A stretch of 28,310 nucleotides of DNA from an uncultured Lacibacter sp. (GCF_946479605.1 NZ_CAMLGT010000017.1:1-28310); one strand, 5' to 3'. Counted from the first letter of the stretch, positions 17,875 through 24,761 are shown. Program-made: numbers and translations. The notes: a model not told the origin generated them from the sequence alone.

Positions 17875-17904
17875 TTCCCTTTACCCTACCGTAATAGGAG
17901 GGAA
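17875..17904 (-). other. Possible hairpin at the infB translation start
   Basis: TTCCC (17875-17879) pairs with GGGAA (17900-17904), and CCTA (17885-17888) with TAGG (17895-17898) inside it. On the minus strand the structure ends eight bases before the infB ATG and could limit ribosome access. The arms resemble those of the rimP leader hairpin. Confidence 0.3.
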
Positions 17905-17952
17905 CATCTTGTTTAATTGTTTAAATAAATCTTATCAATAGAACTTCCTGTC

Positions 17953-19200
17953 TTATTCTTTTTCAAACTCTTCCTGCAACACACGACGTACTTCTTCGAT
18001 GGTTTCTTTTTCCAGATCGGTACGGCGTTCCAGTTCCTCAGCTGTAAGTTCAAGTACACTGCGTGCTGTATCGCAACCGATACGCTTCAGTTCATCAATC
18101 ACCCAACCTTCAATTTCATCTGTAAATTCATCCAGATCAATATCAAACTCATTTGTTTCTTCTTCTGTATCACGGTAAACATCAATTTCATAACCAGTGA
18201 GCTCACAAGCCAGTTTAATGTTTACACCTCGCTTACCAATGGCCAAAGAAACCTGGTCGGGTTTCAAATAAACTTCTGCATGTTTACCTTCCTGGTCAAT
18301 ATCCATGCTGGTAATTTTTGCAGGCGTTAATGAACGCTGTATGAGCAGATTGATATTAGCAGTGTAGTTAATCACATCAATGTTCTCGTTCTTCAGTTCA
18401 CGAACGATACCGTGGATGCGGCTGCCTTTCATACCTACGCAGGCACCCACCGGATCAATACGGTCATCAAAGCTTTCAACCGCCACTTTTGCTCTTTCGC
18501 CCGGCTCACGGACTATTTTGCGGATAACAATCAAACCATCAAAGATCTCCGGCACCTCAATTTCGAGCAATTTAGCAAGGAACAGCGGACTTGTTCTTGA
18601 CAAAATAATCACAGGGGCATTATTTTTTAATTCCACCTTCTTGATCACTGCTCGGATATTCTCGCCTTTCTTGAAATAATCCTGCGGAATCTGTTCGCTT
18701 TTAGGTAATAAAAGTTCATTTCCTTCTTCATCCAAAAGCAATACTTCTTTTTTCCAAACCTGGTACACTTCTGCGCTCAGGATCTCACCAATACGGTCTG
18801 AATATTTTTTTACCAGTACATTCTTCTTCAAATCACCAATACGGCTTGCCAGTGTTTGCTTTGCAGCAAGGATTGCACGGCGGCCAAAGTCATGAATATC
18901 AACATCTTCATACAATTCCTCACCCACTTCATAATCGGGTTCAATCTTAACCGCATCGGTATATGCAATCTGCGCCAACGGATCTTCCACCTGGCCATCT
19001 TCCACAATTGTACGACGACGCATGATTTCCAGGTCACCTTTCTCCGTGTTAACGATCACATCGAAGTTATCGTCGCTGCCATATTTTTTACGAAGCAAGG
19101 TTTTAAACACATCTTCCAACACTTTCATCATCGTGGGGCGGTCAATATTTTCCGCATCCTTAAACTCCTGGAAACTCTCAATAAGATTGATACTTGCCAT
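17953..19200 (-). CDS. nusA: Transcription termination/antitermination factor NusA
   Basis: 415 residues. The order is NusA N-terminal RNA-polymerase-binding domain (about 1-130, KYGSDDNFDVIVNTEKGDLEI), S1 domain (about 135-200), KH1 (around 245-280, VGACVGMKGSRIHGIV) and KH2 (around 315-350, VSLAIGKRGVNIKLACELTGYEIDVY). It ends in an acidic helical tail with a helix-hairpin-helix-like segment (IGCDTARSVLELTAEELERR). It binds RNA polymerase and nascent RNA to modulate pausing and termination. It lies between rimP (49-base gap) and infB (85-base gap), in the operon order known from many bacteria. Confidence 0.97.
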   Translation of the reverse strand: MASINLIESFQEFKDAENIDRPTMMKVLEDVFKTLLRKKYGSDDNFDVIVNTEKGDLEIMRRRTIVEDGQVEDPLAQIAYTDAVKIEPDYEVGEELYEDVDIHDFGRRAILAAKQTLASRIGDLKKNVLVKKYSDRIGEILSAEVYQVWKKEVLLLDEEGNELLLPKSEQIPQDYFKKGENIRAVIKKVELKNNAPVIILSRTSPLFLAKLLEIEVPEIFDGLIVIRKIVREPGERAKVAVESFDDRIDPVGACVGMKGSRIHGIVRELKNENIDVINYTANINLLIQRSLTPAKITSMDIDQEGKHAEVYLKPDQVSLAIGKRGVNIKLACELTGYEIDVYRDTEEETNEFDIDLDEFTDEIEGWVIDELKRIGCDTARSVLELTAEELERRTDLEKETIEEVRRVLQEEFEKE

Positions 19201-19249
19201 AACTCTGTTGTTTTATTTGTGCGGTTGTTTTAAATGGCCGCAACCATTA

Positions 19250-19723
19250 TCAGTTAAATACAATTTTGATTTTTGTTGATTTTATATCCATGTAAGCCAG
19301 GTTATGCAGCAGCACTTCCTGTTTTTTGCCTTTTCCTTTCGTTTCTTCCAGTGTTACCACCTCATCACCTGCAGCCAGCAGTTTTCCGTCGAACTTGCTG
19401 CCATCTTTCATCACCACTTCTACGAGGCGACCAATATTTTTTAGGTACTGGCGGGTAAGTTTCAACGGTTCTTCAAGACCCGGTGATGAAACTTCCAGTG
19501 AAAAATCACCATCGGTAAATAATCCGGCTTCTTCGATCTGTTGATACAATGCCCGGTTATATTGAATACAACGACCAATGGGCAGTCCTGCATCTGCATC
19601 TAAAAACACCTGGATATTGTTACCCGGTTTCAGTTTAATATCTACCAGGAAACAATCAGGATCAACACTGATCAACTCCTCTGTTAGCTGCCTGATGGCA
19701 ACTGCTTTCTGTTCTATGTTCAT
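19250..19723 (-). CDS. rimP: Ribosome maturation factor RimP
   Basis: 157 residues from the ATG at 19723. The frame can be read further upstream to 19861, but that stretch contains the promoter box and leader hairpin and is not conserved-looking. RimP assists 30S subunit assembly. Visible features are the N-terminal domain with FLVDIKLKPGNNIQVFLD, GRCIQYNRALYQQIEE and the family signature SLEVSSPGLEEPLKLTRQYLKNIGR, then the small C-terminal SH3-like barrel (VVMKDGSKFDGKLLAAGDEVVTLEE). It is the first gene of the rimP-nusA-infB operon. Confidence 0.93.
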   Translation of the reverse strand: MNIEQKAVAIRQLTEELISVDPDCFLVDIKLKPGNNIQVFLDADAGLPIGRCIQYNRALYQQIEEAGLFTDGDFSLEVSSPGLEEPLKLTRQYLKNIGRLVEVVMKDGSKFDGKLLAAGDEVVTLEETKGKGKKQEVLLHNLAYMDIKSTKIKIVFN

Positions 19724-19737
19724 GTAGGTGAAATAAA

Positions 19738-19761
19738 GAAGGGAACGATGCCGTTCCCTTC
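19738..19761 (-). promoter_or_regulatory. Attenuator-like hairpin in the rimP-nusA-infB leader
   Basis: GAAGGGAACG (19738-19747) and CGTTCCCTTC (19752-19761) form a perfect 10-bp stem with a four-base loop. On the minus strand it is followed directly by TTTATTTC. The hairpin lies between the predicted transcription start (about 19778) and the rimP ATG, where premature termination could be tuned. That NusA itself takes part is inference. Confidence 0.55.
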
Positions 19762-19782
19762 CACTGTTTCTTTTATCCGGTG

Positions 19783-19790
19783 CAAAAGTA
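19783..19790 (-). promoter_or_regulatory. -7 box of the rimP-nusA-infB operon
   Basis: The minus strand reads TACTTTTG, matching TAnnTTTG, 60 bases upstream of the rimP start. No TTG at normal distance was seen. Confidence 0.5.
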
Positions 19791-19883
19791 GCATAATAGC
19801 AGGTAAAAGAAAAAATATTTTTTGTTTTTGCCGGCAGGCTTGGCTTTATAGGATTCTTCACAAATGAAGGAACCCTATTCGTT

Positions 19884-19891
19884 TATCTTTG
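19884..19891 (+). promoter_or_regulatory. -7 box of the DUF4834 gene
   Basis: TATCTTTG, an exact TAnnTTTG match. The ATG at 19896 begins four bases after it, close to the expected transcription start, so a leaderless or nearly leaderless mRNA is predicted. Confidence 0.55.
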
Positions 19892-19895
19892 CAGC

Positions 19896-20129
19896 ATGTT
19901 ACGCTATCTTTTATTCGGATTGTTGATCTACTTCCTTTACCGTTTCATCTTCAATTTTGTGGTGCCTGTTACCAGGGCTACCCGTGATATGAAAAAGAAA
20001 ATGACGGAATTTCAAAACCGAATGCAGGAACAGCAAAACGGTTATCAGCAACAACCTGCCGAAACTGTAAAACAACCATCCAGCAAAGCTGCTGAAGCGG
20101 ATTATATTGAATTTGAAGAAGTGAAGTAA
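19896..20129 (+). CDS. DUF4834 family small membrane protein
   Basis: 77 residues. One N-terminal membrane-spanning helix (LLFGLLIYFLYRFIFNFVV, about residues 5-23) is followed by a charged, Gln-rich cytosolic stretch (MKKKMTEFQNRMQEQQNGY) and an acidic end, ADYIEFEEVK. This layout matches the small Bacteroidota family DUF4834, whose function is not known. It is divergent from the rimP operon and convergent with the HAD phosphatase gene. The start is fixed by the promoter box ending four bases upstream. Confidence 0.8.
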   Translation: MLRYLLFGLLIYFLYRFIFNFVVPVTRATRDMKKKMTEFQNRMQEQQNGYQQQPAETVKQPSSKAAEADYIEFEEVK

Positions 20130-20194
20130 CCGCCACAAAAAGCAAATTCCTAGTAGCTTGGTTGAAACTATTTTGGATATTGTTTCTTGTTTTG

Positions 20195-20806
20195 TTAAAG
20201 TCCTAACTCCTCCACCATCATCCCAGGTAATAAATGCACCGTTTGAATACCCAAACTTTGTGCGGCTTCTATATTATTAATACTATCATCAATGAACAGC
20301 GTTTCATCTGGTATAAGTGTATGCCTGTTGAGCACATATTCAAAAGCCGATGCATTCGGTTTTCGATGACCAATGCGGTGTGAGTAATATGCAACATCAA
20401 ACAGCTCATCTAACTCACTGCCCGGGTACAATTGCCGGTAACGTTGCTGAAACTCCTGCAAATGAATTTCATTGGTATTGCTTAGCAGGTACACTTGGTA
20501 TTTCTCTTTTAACGATGGTAAAACTGCAAGGCTTTCCTTTCTGAAATCGAGGAGCAGCGCATTCCAAGCATCTTTTATCTGTTCATTACTTAACTGTTGT
20601 TGAGTAGCTGCACGAAATTCATCATAAAACAACTGATCGTCCATACCTGTTTCCAATTGACGGAACAACGGATTGCTGTGAAACTGGCTGAAGAACCCTG
20701 AAAAATCATGCACCCCCAGATCAGCAAACGCTTTTTCTGAACGGTTGAAATCAATGTTCAGCAACACACCCCCTAAATCAAAAATGATTGCTTTTATGTT
20801 TTGCAT
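20195..20806 (-). CDS. HAD superfamily hydrolase (YihX-like phosphatase)
   Basis: 203 residues with all four HAD motifs: nucleophile D10 in FDLGGVL, the motif II Ser in LLSNTNE, the motif III Lys in RKPNA and the motif IV acidic pair in FIDDSINNIEAA. The helical cap between motifs I and II is of the small subfamily IA type. Members dephosphorylate sugar phosphates or nucleotides; the substrate is unknown here. In the usual acid/base position G12 replaces Asp, as in many subfamily members reading DLGGV. The promoter-proximal bases CTTTGCAGC directly before the ATG are identical to those of the DUF4834 gene. Confidence 0.85.
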   Translation of the reverse strand: MQNIKAIIFDLGGVLLNIDFNRSEKAFADLGVHDFSGFFSQFHSNPLFRQLETGMDDQLFYDEFRAATQQQLSNEQIKDAWNALLLDFRKESLAVLPSLKEKYQVYLLSNTNEIHLQEFQQRYRQLYPGSELDELFDVAYYSHRIGHRKPNASAFEYVLNRHTLIPDETLFIDDSINNIEAAQSLGIQTVHLLPGMMVEELGL

Positions 20807-20904
20807 GCTGCAAAGAAAACACTTTGAAGCATTCAGTTTTTAGAACATAGTGCTAACTGAAAAATTAAGCCTGAAATAATCCATTTACGATACGCCTATT
20901 TTTC

Positions 20905-20912
20905 TATCTTTG
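20905..20912 (+). promoter_or_regulatory. -7 box of the tRNA(CAT) gene
   Basis: TATCTTTG, an exact TAnnTTTG match, 17 bases upstream of the mature tRNA 5' end. Confidence 0.55.
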
Positions 20913-20929
20913 CCCCCGCCCAAAAGGCC

Positions 20930-21003
20930 GGATCCTTAGCTCAGACGGTTAGAGCATCTGACTCATAATCAGAGGGTCGTAGGTTCAAATCCTACAGGAT
21001 CCA
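20930..21003 (+). tRNA. tRNA-Met (anticodon CAT)
   Basis: 74 bases with a complete cloverleaf: acceptor GGATCCT/AGGATCC, D stem GCTC/GAGC, anticodon stem TCTGA/TCAGA with loop CTCATAA, T stem GTAGG/CCTAC and discriminator A. The CCA end is not encoded. CAT anticodons occur in elongator tRNA-Met and in tRNA-Ile2, whose C34 is modified to lysidine; the sequence alone does not fully separate them. It is not the initiator, because the T-A pairs and D loop do not show the initiator pattern (no GGG/CCC anticodon stem). Confidence 0.85.
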
Positions 21004-21012
21004 CAAGTAAAG

Positions 21013-21090
21013 ATGCCGGTAAGACAGGAAGACGGGAATTCTTTCGAACAAAAAAATACTTCCCGGCTCACCACTTCCCGGCATTATTTT
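21013..21090 (+). terminator. Branched terminator-like structure after the tRNA
   Basis: ATGCCGG (21013-21019) pairs with CCGGCAT (21078-21084). CGGGAA (21033-21038) can pair with TTCCCG (21060-21065) inside it. The sequence CACTTCCCGGC is nearly repeated within the 3' half. TATTTTT follows the outer stem. It probably ends the tRNA transcript. Confidence 0.4.
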
Positions 21091-21109
21091 TAAAAAATGG
21101 CTTTAACCT

Positions 21110-21137
21110 TTGCTTAACCGATAAGCAAATACATTTG
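21110..21137 (+). promoter_or_regulatory. Promoter of the outer-membrane barrel gene
   Basis: TTG (21110-21112), a 17-base spacer and TACATTTG (21130-21137): both Bacteroidota elements at acceptable spacing. The ATG at 21151 lies 13 bases after the -7 box. Confidence 0.65.
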
Positions 21138-21150
21138 CCTCTTTACAATT

Positions 21151-21894
21151 ATGAAGAAACTAATACTGTTTACACTCATTCTTGCAACTGCTATTTCAGC
21201 AACAGCGCAGGAAACAGAAAAGAAGAAAAAGAAAGACTGGTCGAAAGTAAATCTCGGCAATCGCCCGAAAGATCATCTCCTGTTCCAGGTGGGCTATCTT
21301 ACATGGATGCAAAAGCCAGACAGCATTACCACCACAGGTTTTGCAAGGACGGTGAATGCTTACTTCTCTTTTGATTTTCCGTTTAAAACCGACCCTCGTT
21401 TCAGTGTCGGTTTAGGAGCTGGTGTTGGAGCCGATAATATGTTTTTTGATAAAAACGCCGGCCGCAACCTCAACATCATCAACAATAACTCATTCCAATT
21501 TGCTCCTCACCAGGGAAAAGACACATTGAATAAGTACAAATCAATGAAGCTGGCAACCGTTTATCTGGAAGCTCCTGTGGAACTCCGTTTTATGGTTGAC
21601 CCAACACAGCCAAACAAGAGTTTGAAATTTGCTGTGGGCATGAAAATTGGTACACTCATCAGTGCAAATGATAAAACAAAATTCACCCAGGATGCAAATG
21701 GCAACACGGCTTATATACTAAAAGAAAAAGACCGTAAGCATTTTAACAACCTGCGTCTTGCTGCCACTGCAAGAATAGGTATGGGCAATTTCGCCATCTT
21801 TGGTCAATACCAACTCAACGATTTTATTAAAGAAGGCCAGGGACCAAGCCAGATAAGACCACTTACGGTTGGTATTACCCTTACCGGTTTATAA
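21151..21894 (+). CDS. Outer-membrane beta-barrel protein (PorT-like)
   Basis: 247 residues. A signal peptide (about 1-20, ending ATAQ) is followed by a Lys-rich segment (ETEKKKKKDW). Alternating amphipathic beta strands then form a small barrel (HLLFQVGYLTWMQ, NAYFSFDFPFK, RFSVGLGAGVGAD, ATVYLEAPVELRFMV, LKFAVGMKIGTLIS, LRLAATARIGMGNFAIFGQYQLN), ending in LTVGITLTGL, a typical barrel terminus. It fits the outer-membrane beta-barrel family that includes PorT. The function is unknown. It has its own promoter and terminator. Confidence 0.82.
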   Translation: MKKLILFTLILATAISATAQETEKKKKKDWSKVNLGNRPKDHLLFQVGYLTWMQKPDSITTTGFARTVNAYFSFDFPFKTDPRFSVGLGAGVGADNMFFDKNAGRNLNIINNNSFQFAPHQGKDTLNKYKSMKLATVYLEAPVELRFMVDPTQPNKSLKFAVGMKIGTLISANDKTKFTQDANGNTAYILKEKDRKHFNNLRLAATARIGMGNFAIFGQYQLNDFIKEGQGPSQIRPLTVGITLTGL

Positions 21895-21914
21895 TATTAT
21901 TTTTATTCAACAGG

Positions 21915-21948
21915 AAAGCGTGGCAGAGTTTGTCACGCTTTTTCTTTT
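21915..21948 (+). terminator. Intrinsic terminator of the barrel protein gene
   Basis: AAAGCGTG (21915-21922) and CACGCTTT (21934-21941), extendable inward by GCA/TGT pairing, form a stem followed by TTCTTTT. It lies about 20 bases after the stop. Confidence 0.85.
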
Positions 21949-21971
21949 ATGAACAGGCAAAGAAGTTCTTT

Positions 21972-21979
21972 TACCTTTG
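21972..21979 (+). promoter_or_regulatory. -7 box of hflX
   Basis: TACCTTTG, an exact TAnnTTTG match, 19 bases before the GTG start of hflX. No TTG at normal spacing was seen. Confidence 0.5.
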
Positions 21980-21998
21980 CCGATGAATTTTTAAAACA

Positions 21999-23189
21999 GT
22001 GATTGAACGTAAACAGGCAATACAACAGGAAGAACGTGCCATAATTGTGGGCGTTGTGCAAAAAGGACAAACAGAATTACAGGTACAGGAGTACATGGAC
22101 GAGCTTGCATTTCTTGCAGAAACGGCGGGAGCCGTTACCTTAAAACGGTTTATGCAAAAATTGCCACACCCCGACAGCCGCACATTTGTAGGGAAAGGAA
22201 AGCTGGAAGAAATCAAAAATTATGTCAGCGGCAGGGATATTACACTGGTAATATTTGATGATGAGCTTACCGGTGCACAAATCATGAACATTGAAAAAGA
22301 ACTGGGCACATACACCATTGACCGGAGTGATCTGATCCTCGACATCTTTGCCCGCAGAGCTAAAACGGCACAGGCAAAAACACAGGTAGAACTGGCGCAA
22401 TACCAATATATGCTACCCCGGTTGAAAGGTATGTGGAAACACCTTGAACGGCAAGGTGGCGGTATTGGTACAAGGGGTCCCGGTGAAACGGAAATTGAAA
22501 CCGACCGCCGTATTGTAAAAGATAAGATCTCTTTGCTGCGCAAACGTCTGGCCGAAATTGATAAGCAATCCCTCACCCAACGTAAAGACCGTGGCGAATT
22601 TATTCGTGTGGCATTAGTGGGTTATACCAACGTGGGCAAGAGTACGCTCATGAACATCCTGAGCAAGCGTGATGTGTTTGCAGAAAATAAATTATTTGCC
22701 ACACTGGATACCACCACCAGCAAAGTGGTGTTTGAAAACACCCCCTTCTTGCTGAGTGACACCGTTGGGTTTATCCGCAAACTGCCGCATCATCTTGTAG
22801 AAAGTTTCAAGAGCACACTCGATGAGGTTAGAGAAAGCGATGTATTGCTGCATGTGGTGGACATTTCGCATCCGCAATACGAGGACCAGATCAACGTAGT
22901 AAACAAAACTCTCCAGGATCTGAAATGTCATGATAAACCAGTGATCACCATTTTCAATAAAATGGACCTGTATGAAGAAAAGCATTTCGATGAATGGTTG
23001 GGCGATGATATTAAAGAAACCATTCTGAAGGAATTAAAAGAACGCTGGGAAAATGATACACAAGGCAACTGTGTATTTATATCGGCCACCGAAAGAAGAA
23101 ACCTGGCAGAATTGCGTGACCGTATACTTGAGCAGGTAAGAAGTAATTACAGGATCCGTTATCCTTACAAAACCGAGTTTCTGTACTAA
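21999..23189 (+). CDS. hflX: GTPase HflX
   Basis: 396 residues from a GTG; no in-frame ATG lies between this codon and the upstream in-frame stop, and the N-terminal domain begins here. The HflX-specific N-terminal domain includes TFVGKGKLEEI and the linker GGIGTRGPGETEIETDRR. The G domain carries G1 GYTNVGKS (208-215), G3 DTVG and G4 NKMD. HflX binds the 50S subunit and rescues or splits stalled ribosomes under stress. The stop codon TAA overlaps by one base the ATG of the Rieske gene, so the two are translationally coupled. Confidence 0.95.
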   Translation: MIERKQAIQQEERAIIVGVVQKGQTELQVQEYMDELAFLAETAGAVTLKRFMQKLPHPDSRTFVGKGKLEEIKNYVSGRDITLVIFDDELTGAQIMNIEKELGTYTIDRSDLILDIFARRAKTAQAKTQVELAQYQYMLPRLKGMWKHLERQGGGIGTRGPGETEIETDRRIVKDKISLLRKRLAEIDKQSLTQRKDRGEFIRVALVGYTNVGKSTLMNILSKRDVFAENKLFATLDTTTSKVVFENTPFLLSDTVGFIRKLPHHLVESFKSTLDEVRESDVLLHVVDISHPQYEDQINVVNKTLQDLKCHDKPVITIFNKMDLYEEKHFDEWLGDDIKETILKELKERWENDTQGNCVFISATERRNLAELRDRILEQVRSNYRIRYPYKTEFLY

Positions 23190-23551
23190 TGCCTTCGGAA
23201 AAAAAATACAACTGGATCAAGGTTGCTGAAACAGCCGATGATTTTTTCTGGCAGGAAAATCATCTTTGCGAAATACAGGTGAAAGGAAAAACCATTTGTA
23301 TTGCAAAACATGGAGCAGAGGTACTGGCCTGTACACATAAATGTCCGCATGCAGGCGGACACTTGGCTGACGGTTATGTGGATGCGTTGGGAAATATTGT
23401 TTGTCCTTTGCACAGGTATAAATTCAGTTTGCTGAATGGCCGCAACACAACGGGCGAAGGTTATTACTTAAAAACCTATCCTGTTGAAACAAGAGACGAC
23501 GGTATTTACATTGGAATAGAAGAAAGTTCGTTCTTCAGTTTTTTTAAATAA
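23189..23551 (+). CDS. Small Rieske [2Fe-2S] ferredoxin-like protein
   Basis: 120 residues, a single Rieske domain. Cluster ligands are C52-P-H54 and C72-P-L-H75, giving the C-x-H-x17-C-x2-H pattern; the extra C48 just before C52 is not a ligand in the family. No signal peptide or membrane anchor is seen, so it is a soluble electron carrier like the NirD or dioxygenase ferredoxins. The partner is unknown, and no oxygenase is nearby. The start overlaps the hflX stop by one base (TAATG). Confidence 0.88.
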   Translation: MPSEKKYNWIKVAETADDFFWQENHLCEIQVKGKTICIAKHGAEVLACTHKCPHAGGHLADGYVDALGNIVCPLHRYKFSLLNGRNTTGEGYYLKTYPVETRDDGIYIGIEESSFFSFFK

Positions 23552-23565
23552 AAAAAGTTGTGCAG

Positions 23566-23601
23566 AAATAGGGAGCAAAAAAGCAAATTCCCCTATTTTT
23601 G
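23566..23601 (+). terminator. Terminator of hflX-Rieske overlapping the tRNA-Asn -7 box
   Basis: AAATAGGG (23566-23573) pairs with CCCTATTT (23591-23598), with T residues following. The same bases contain TATTTTTG (23594-23601), an exact TAnnTTTG box, 22 bases before the tRNA. One element may therefore end the upstream message and start the tRNA. Confidence 0.5.
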
Positions 23602-23622
23602 CAACCCCAATCGGGAAGGTAT

Positions 23623-23696
23623 TCCTCCTTAGCTCAGTTGGTTAGAGCATCTGACTGTTAATCAGAGGGTCGCTGGTTCAAGTCCAGCAGGGGGAG
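23623..23696 (+). tRNA. tRNA-Asn (anticodon GTT)
   Basis: 74 bases: acceptor TCCTCCT/AGGGGGA with one wobble pair, D stem GCTC/GAGC, anticodon arm TCTGA-CTGTTAA-TCAGA, T arm GCTGG/CCAGC and discriminator G, as expected for tRNA-Asn. CCA is not encoded. D arm, anticodon stem and variable loop are nearly identical to the tRNA(CAT) at 20930. Confidence 0.95.
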
Positions 23697-23700
23697 CAAG

Positions 23701-23733
23701 AAAAGCCCCGCAGTTTATGCGGGGCTTTTTATT
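23701..23733 (+). terminator. Intrinsic terminator after tRNA-Asn
   Basis: AAAGCCCCGCA and TGCGGGGCTTT form a perfect 11-bp stem with loop GTTTA, followed by TTATTT. It can also work on the minus strand, where it follows the end of the small regulator gene at 23765. Confidence 0.95.
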
Positions 23734-23764
23734 TGCGCTAAATCCAATTGTTTCTTTGTGGAGT

Positions 23765-23971
23765 TTATTCATCTTTATACTCCAGAATATCTCCCGGCTG
23801 GCAATCCAGCACTTTACAAATAGCTTCCAGTGTACTGAAACGAATTGCTTTTGCTTTTCCCGTTTTAAGAATGGATAAATTGGCCAGCGTTAAACCTACT
23901 TTTTCCGAAAGCTCATTCAAACTCATTTTCCGCTTGGCCATCATCACATCCAGGTTTACAATAATTGCCAT
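23765..23971 (-). CDS. Small XRE/Cro-type HTH regulator
   Basis: 68 residues, almost entirely a helix-turn-helix domain of the YozG-like type: LDVMMAKRKMSLNELSEKVGLTLANLSILKTGKAKAIRFSTLEAICKVLDCQPGDILEY. It has no effector domain. It begins 3 bases after the stop of the DUF2975 gene, so it is cotranscribed. In many Bacteroidota and Firmicutes a DUF2975 membrane protein is paired with exactly such a regulator (yoaS/yozG in B. subtilis, as I recall). It probably controls its own operon; this is inference. Confidence 0.88.
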   Translation of the reverse strand: MAIIVNLDVMMAKRKMSLNELSEKVGLTLANLSILKTGKAKAIRFSTLEAICKVLDCQPGDILEYKDE

Positions 23972-23974
23972 GGC

Positions 23975-24523
23975 TTAAACTGTTAAATCGTTTTCGTTTT
24001 GCAGTTCGATCCCTTTTTTGAAGATAAAAGCAATCACAAACAGCACAATTCCCATAAACCACCACACATCAGAACCGGCAAGGCGCATGAAACGAAGATT
24101 TGGTATGCGTACTCCCTGCTGAACAAGCCCTTCAACAAAGCGTGTTCCCCATGATGAGAAGAAAGCAATGCCCAACGCCAGGTAGCCCAGGTTTAATATA
24201 AAACGTTTGGTGGTTTCATTAAATGGCTTCGACAAGCTAAAGTTCTTGTTGTAAAAGAATTTGACGATCACATAAAACATGATGGCCTTTAATACGGTAG
24301 CGATAATGATGAGTGATGCAAGTGTAACGAAATGGCTCTGGTTATGATCGTACACAGCTGTCAGATCAACTTCCTTCCACATTCTTGCCGCCTGTGCAGG
24401 TTCAAGCACAAGTGTAAGCACAGTTGAAACAATGAAGATACCCGCTTCAAGACAAAGCCCTATAAATACGATCCATGACAGCACATTCAGCGCCATTAAG
24501 ATATAATCTGTTTTTATTGTCAT
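23975..24523 (-). CDS. DUF2975 domain membrane protein
   Basis: 182 residues from the ATG at 24523. Further upstream ATG codons (24544, 24577) lie in or before the promoter box and are excluded. Four membrane helices are visible: about 10-35 (LNVLSWIVFIGLCLEAGIF), 65-90 (FVTLASLIIIATVLKAIMFYV), 110-130 (LGYLALGIAFFSSWG) and 155-172 (VWWFMGIVLFVIAFIF). The arrangement fits DUF2975, an uncharacterised four-helix inner-membrane family. The first gene of a two-gene operon with an XRE regulator, it may sense something at the membrane. Confidence 0.82.
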   Translation of the reverse strand: MTIKTDYILMALNVLSWIVFIGLCLEAGIFIVSTVLTLVLEPAQAARMWKEVDLTAVYDHNQSHFVTLASLIIIATVLKAIMFYVIVKFFYNKNFSLSKPFNETTKRFILNLGYLALGIAFFSSWGTRFVEGLVQQGVRIPNLRFMRLAGSDVWWFMGIVLFVIAFIFKKGIELQNENDLTV

Positions 24524-24546
24524 ACAAAGTGTTTTAAAGTACATGT

Positions 24547-24577
24547 CAAAAATAAATAAATATTTATTGATAAACAA
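24547..24577 (-). promoter_or_regulatory. Promoter of the DUF2975-HTH operon
   Basis: On the minus strand: TTG (24575-24577), a 20-base spacer and TATTTTTG (24547-24554). Both elements match the Bacteroidota consensus in a very AT-rich stretch. The predicted transcription start near 24541 supports the ATG at 24523. Confidence 0.65.
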
Positions 24578-24761
24578 TAATTATTTATAAATATTCATAA
24601 AATTTTCTTTCACGCCTTTCTTCGTGGGTTCCCTTCACTTGGGCTTTGGATATTGGCCCATGGCTTTTCTTCTGCCTTGCCCTTGGTTCTTGAATCTTAG
24701 TTTTTGCTTCGCAAATACACTGCAAAGTGAGCTTGTTCTTTTACAGTATTAAAGAACAGTT

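Noticed and set aside
19724..19861. 46-residue extension of RimP
   Set aside because: It contains the predicted -7 box and leader hairpin; the ATG at 19723 gives a normal RimP length.
24640..24660. Possible terminator TGGGC/GCCCA before the unrecognised gene
   Set aside because: The stem is only five base pairs with an 11-base loop, and no gene on the plus strand ends upstream; it is likely chance.
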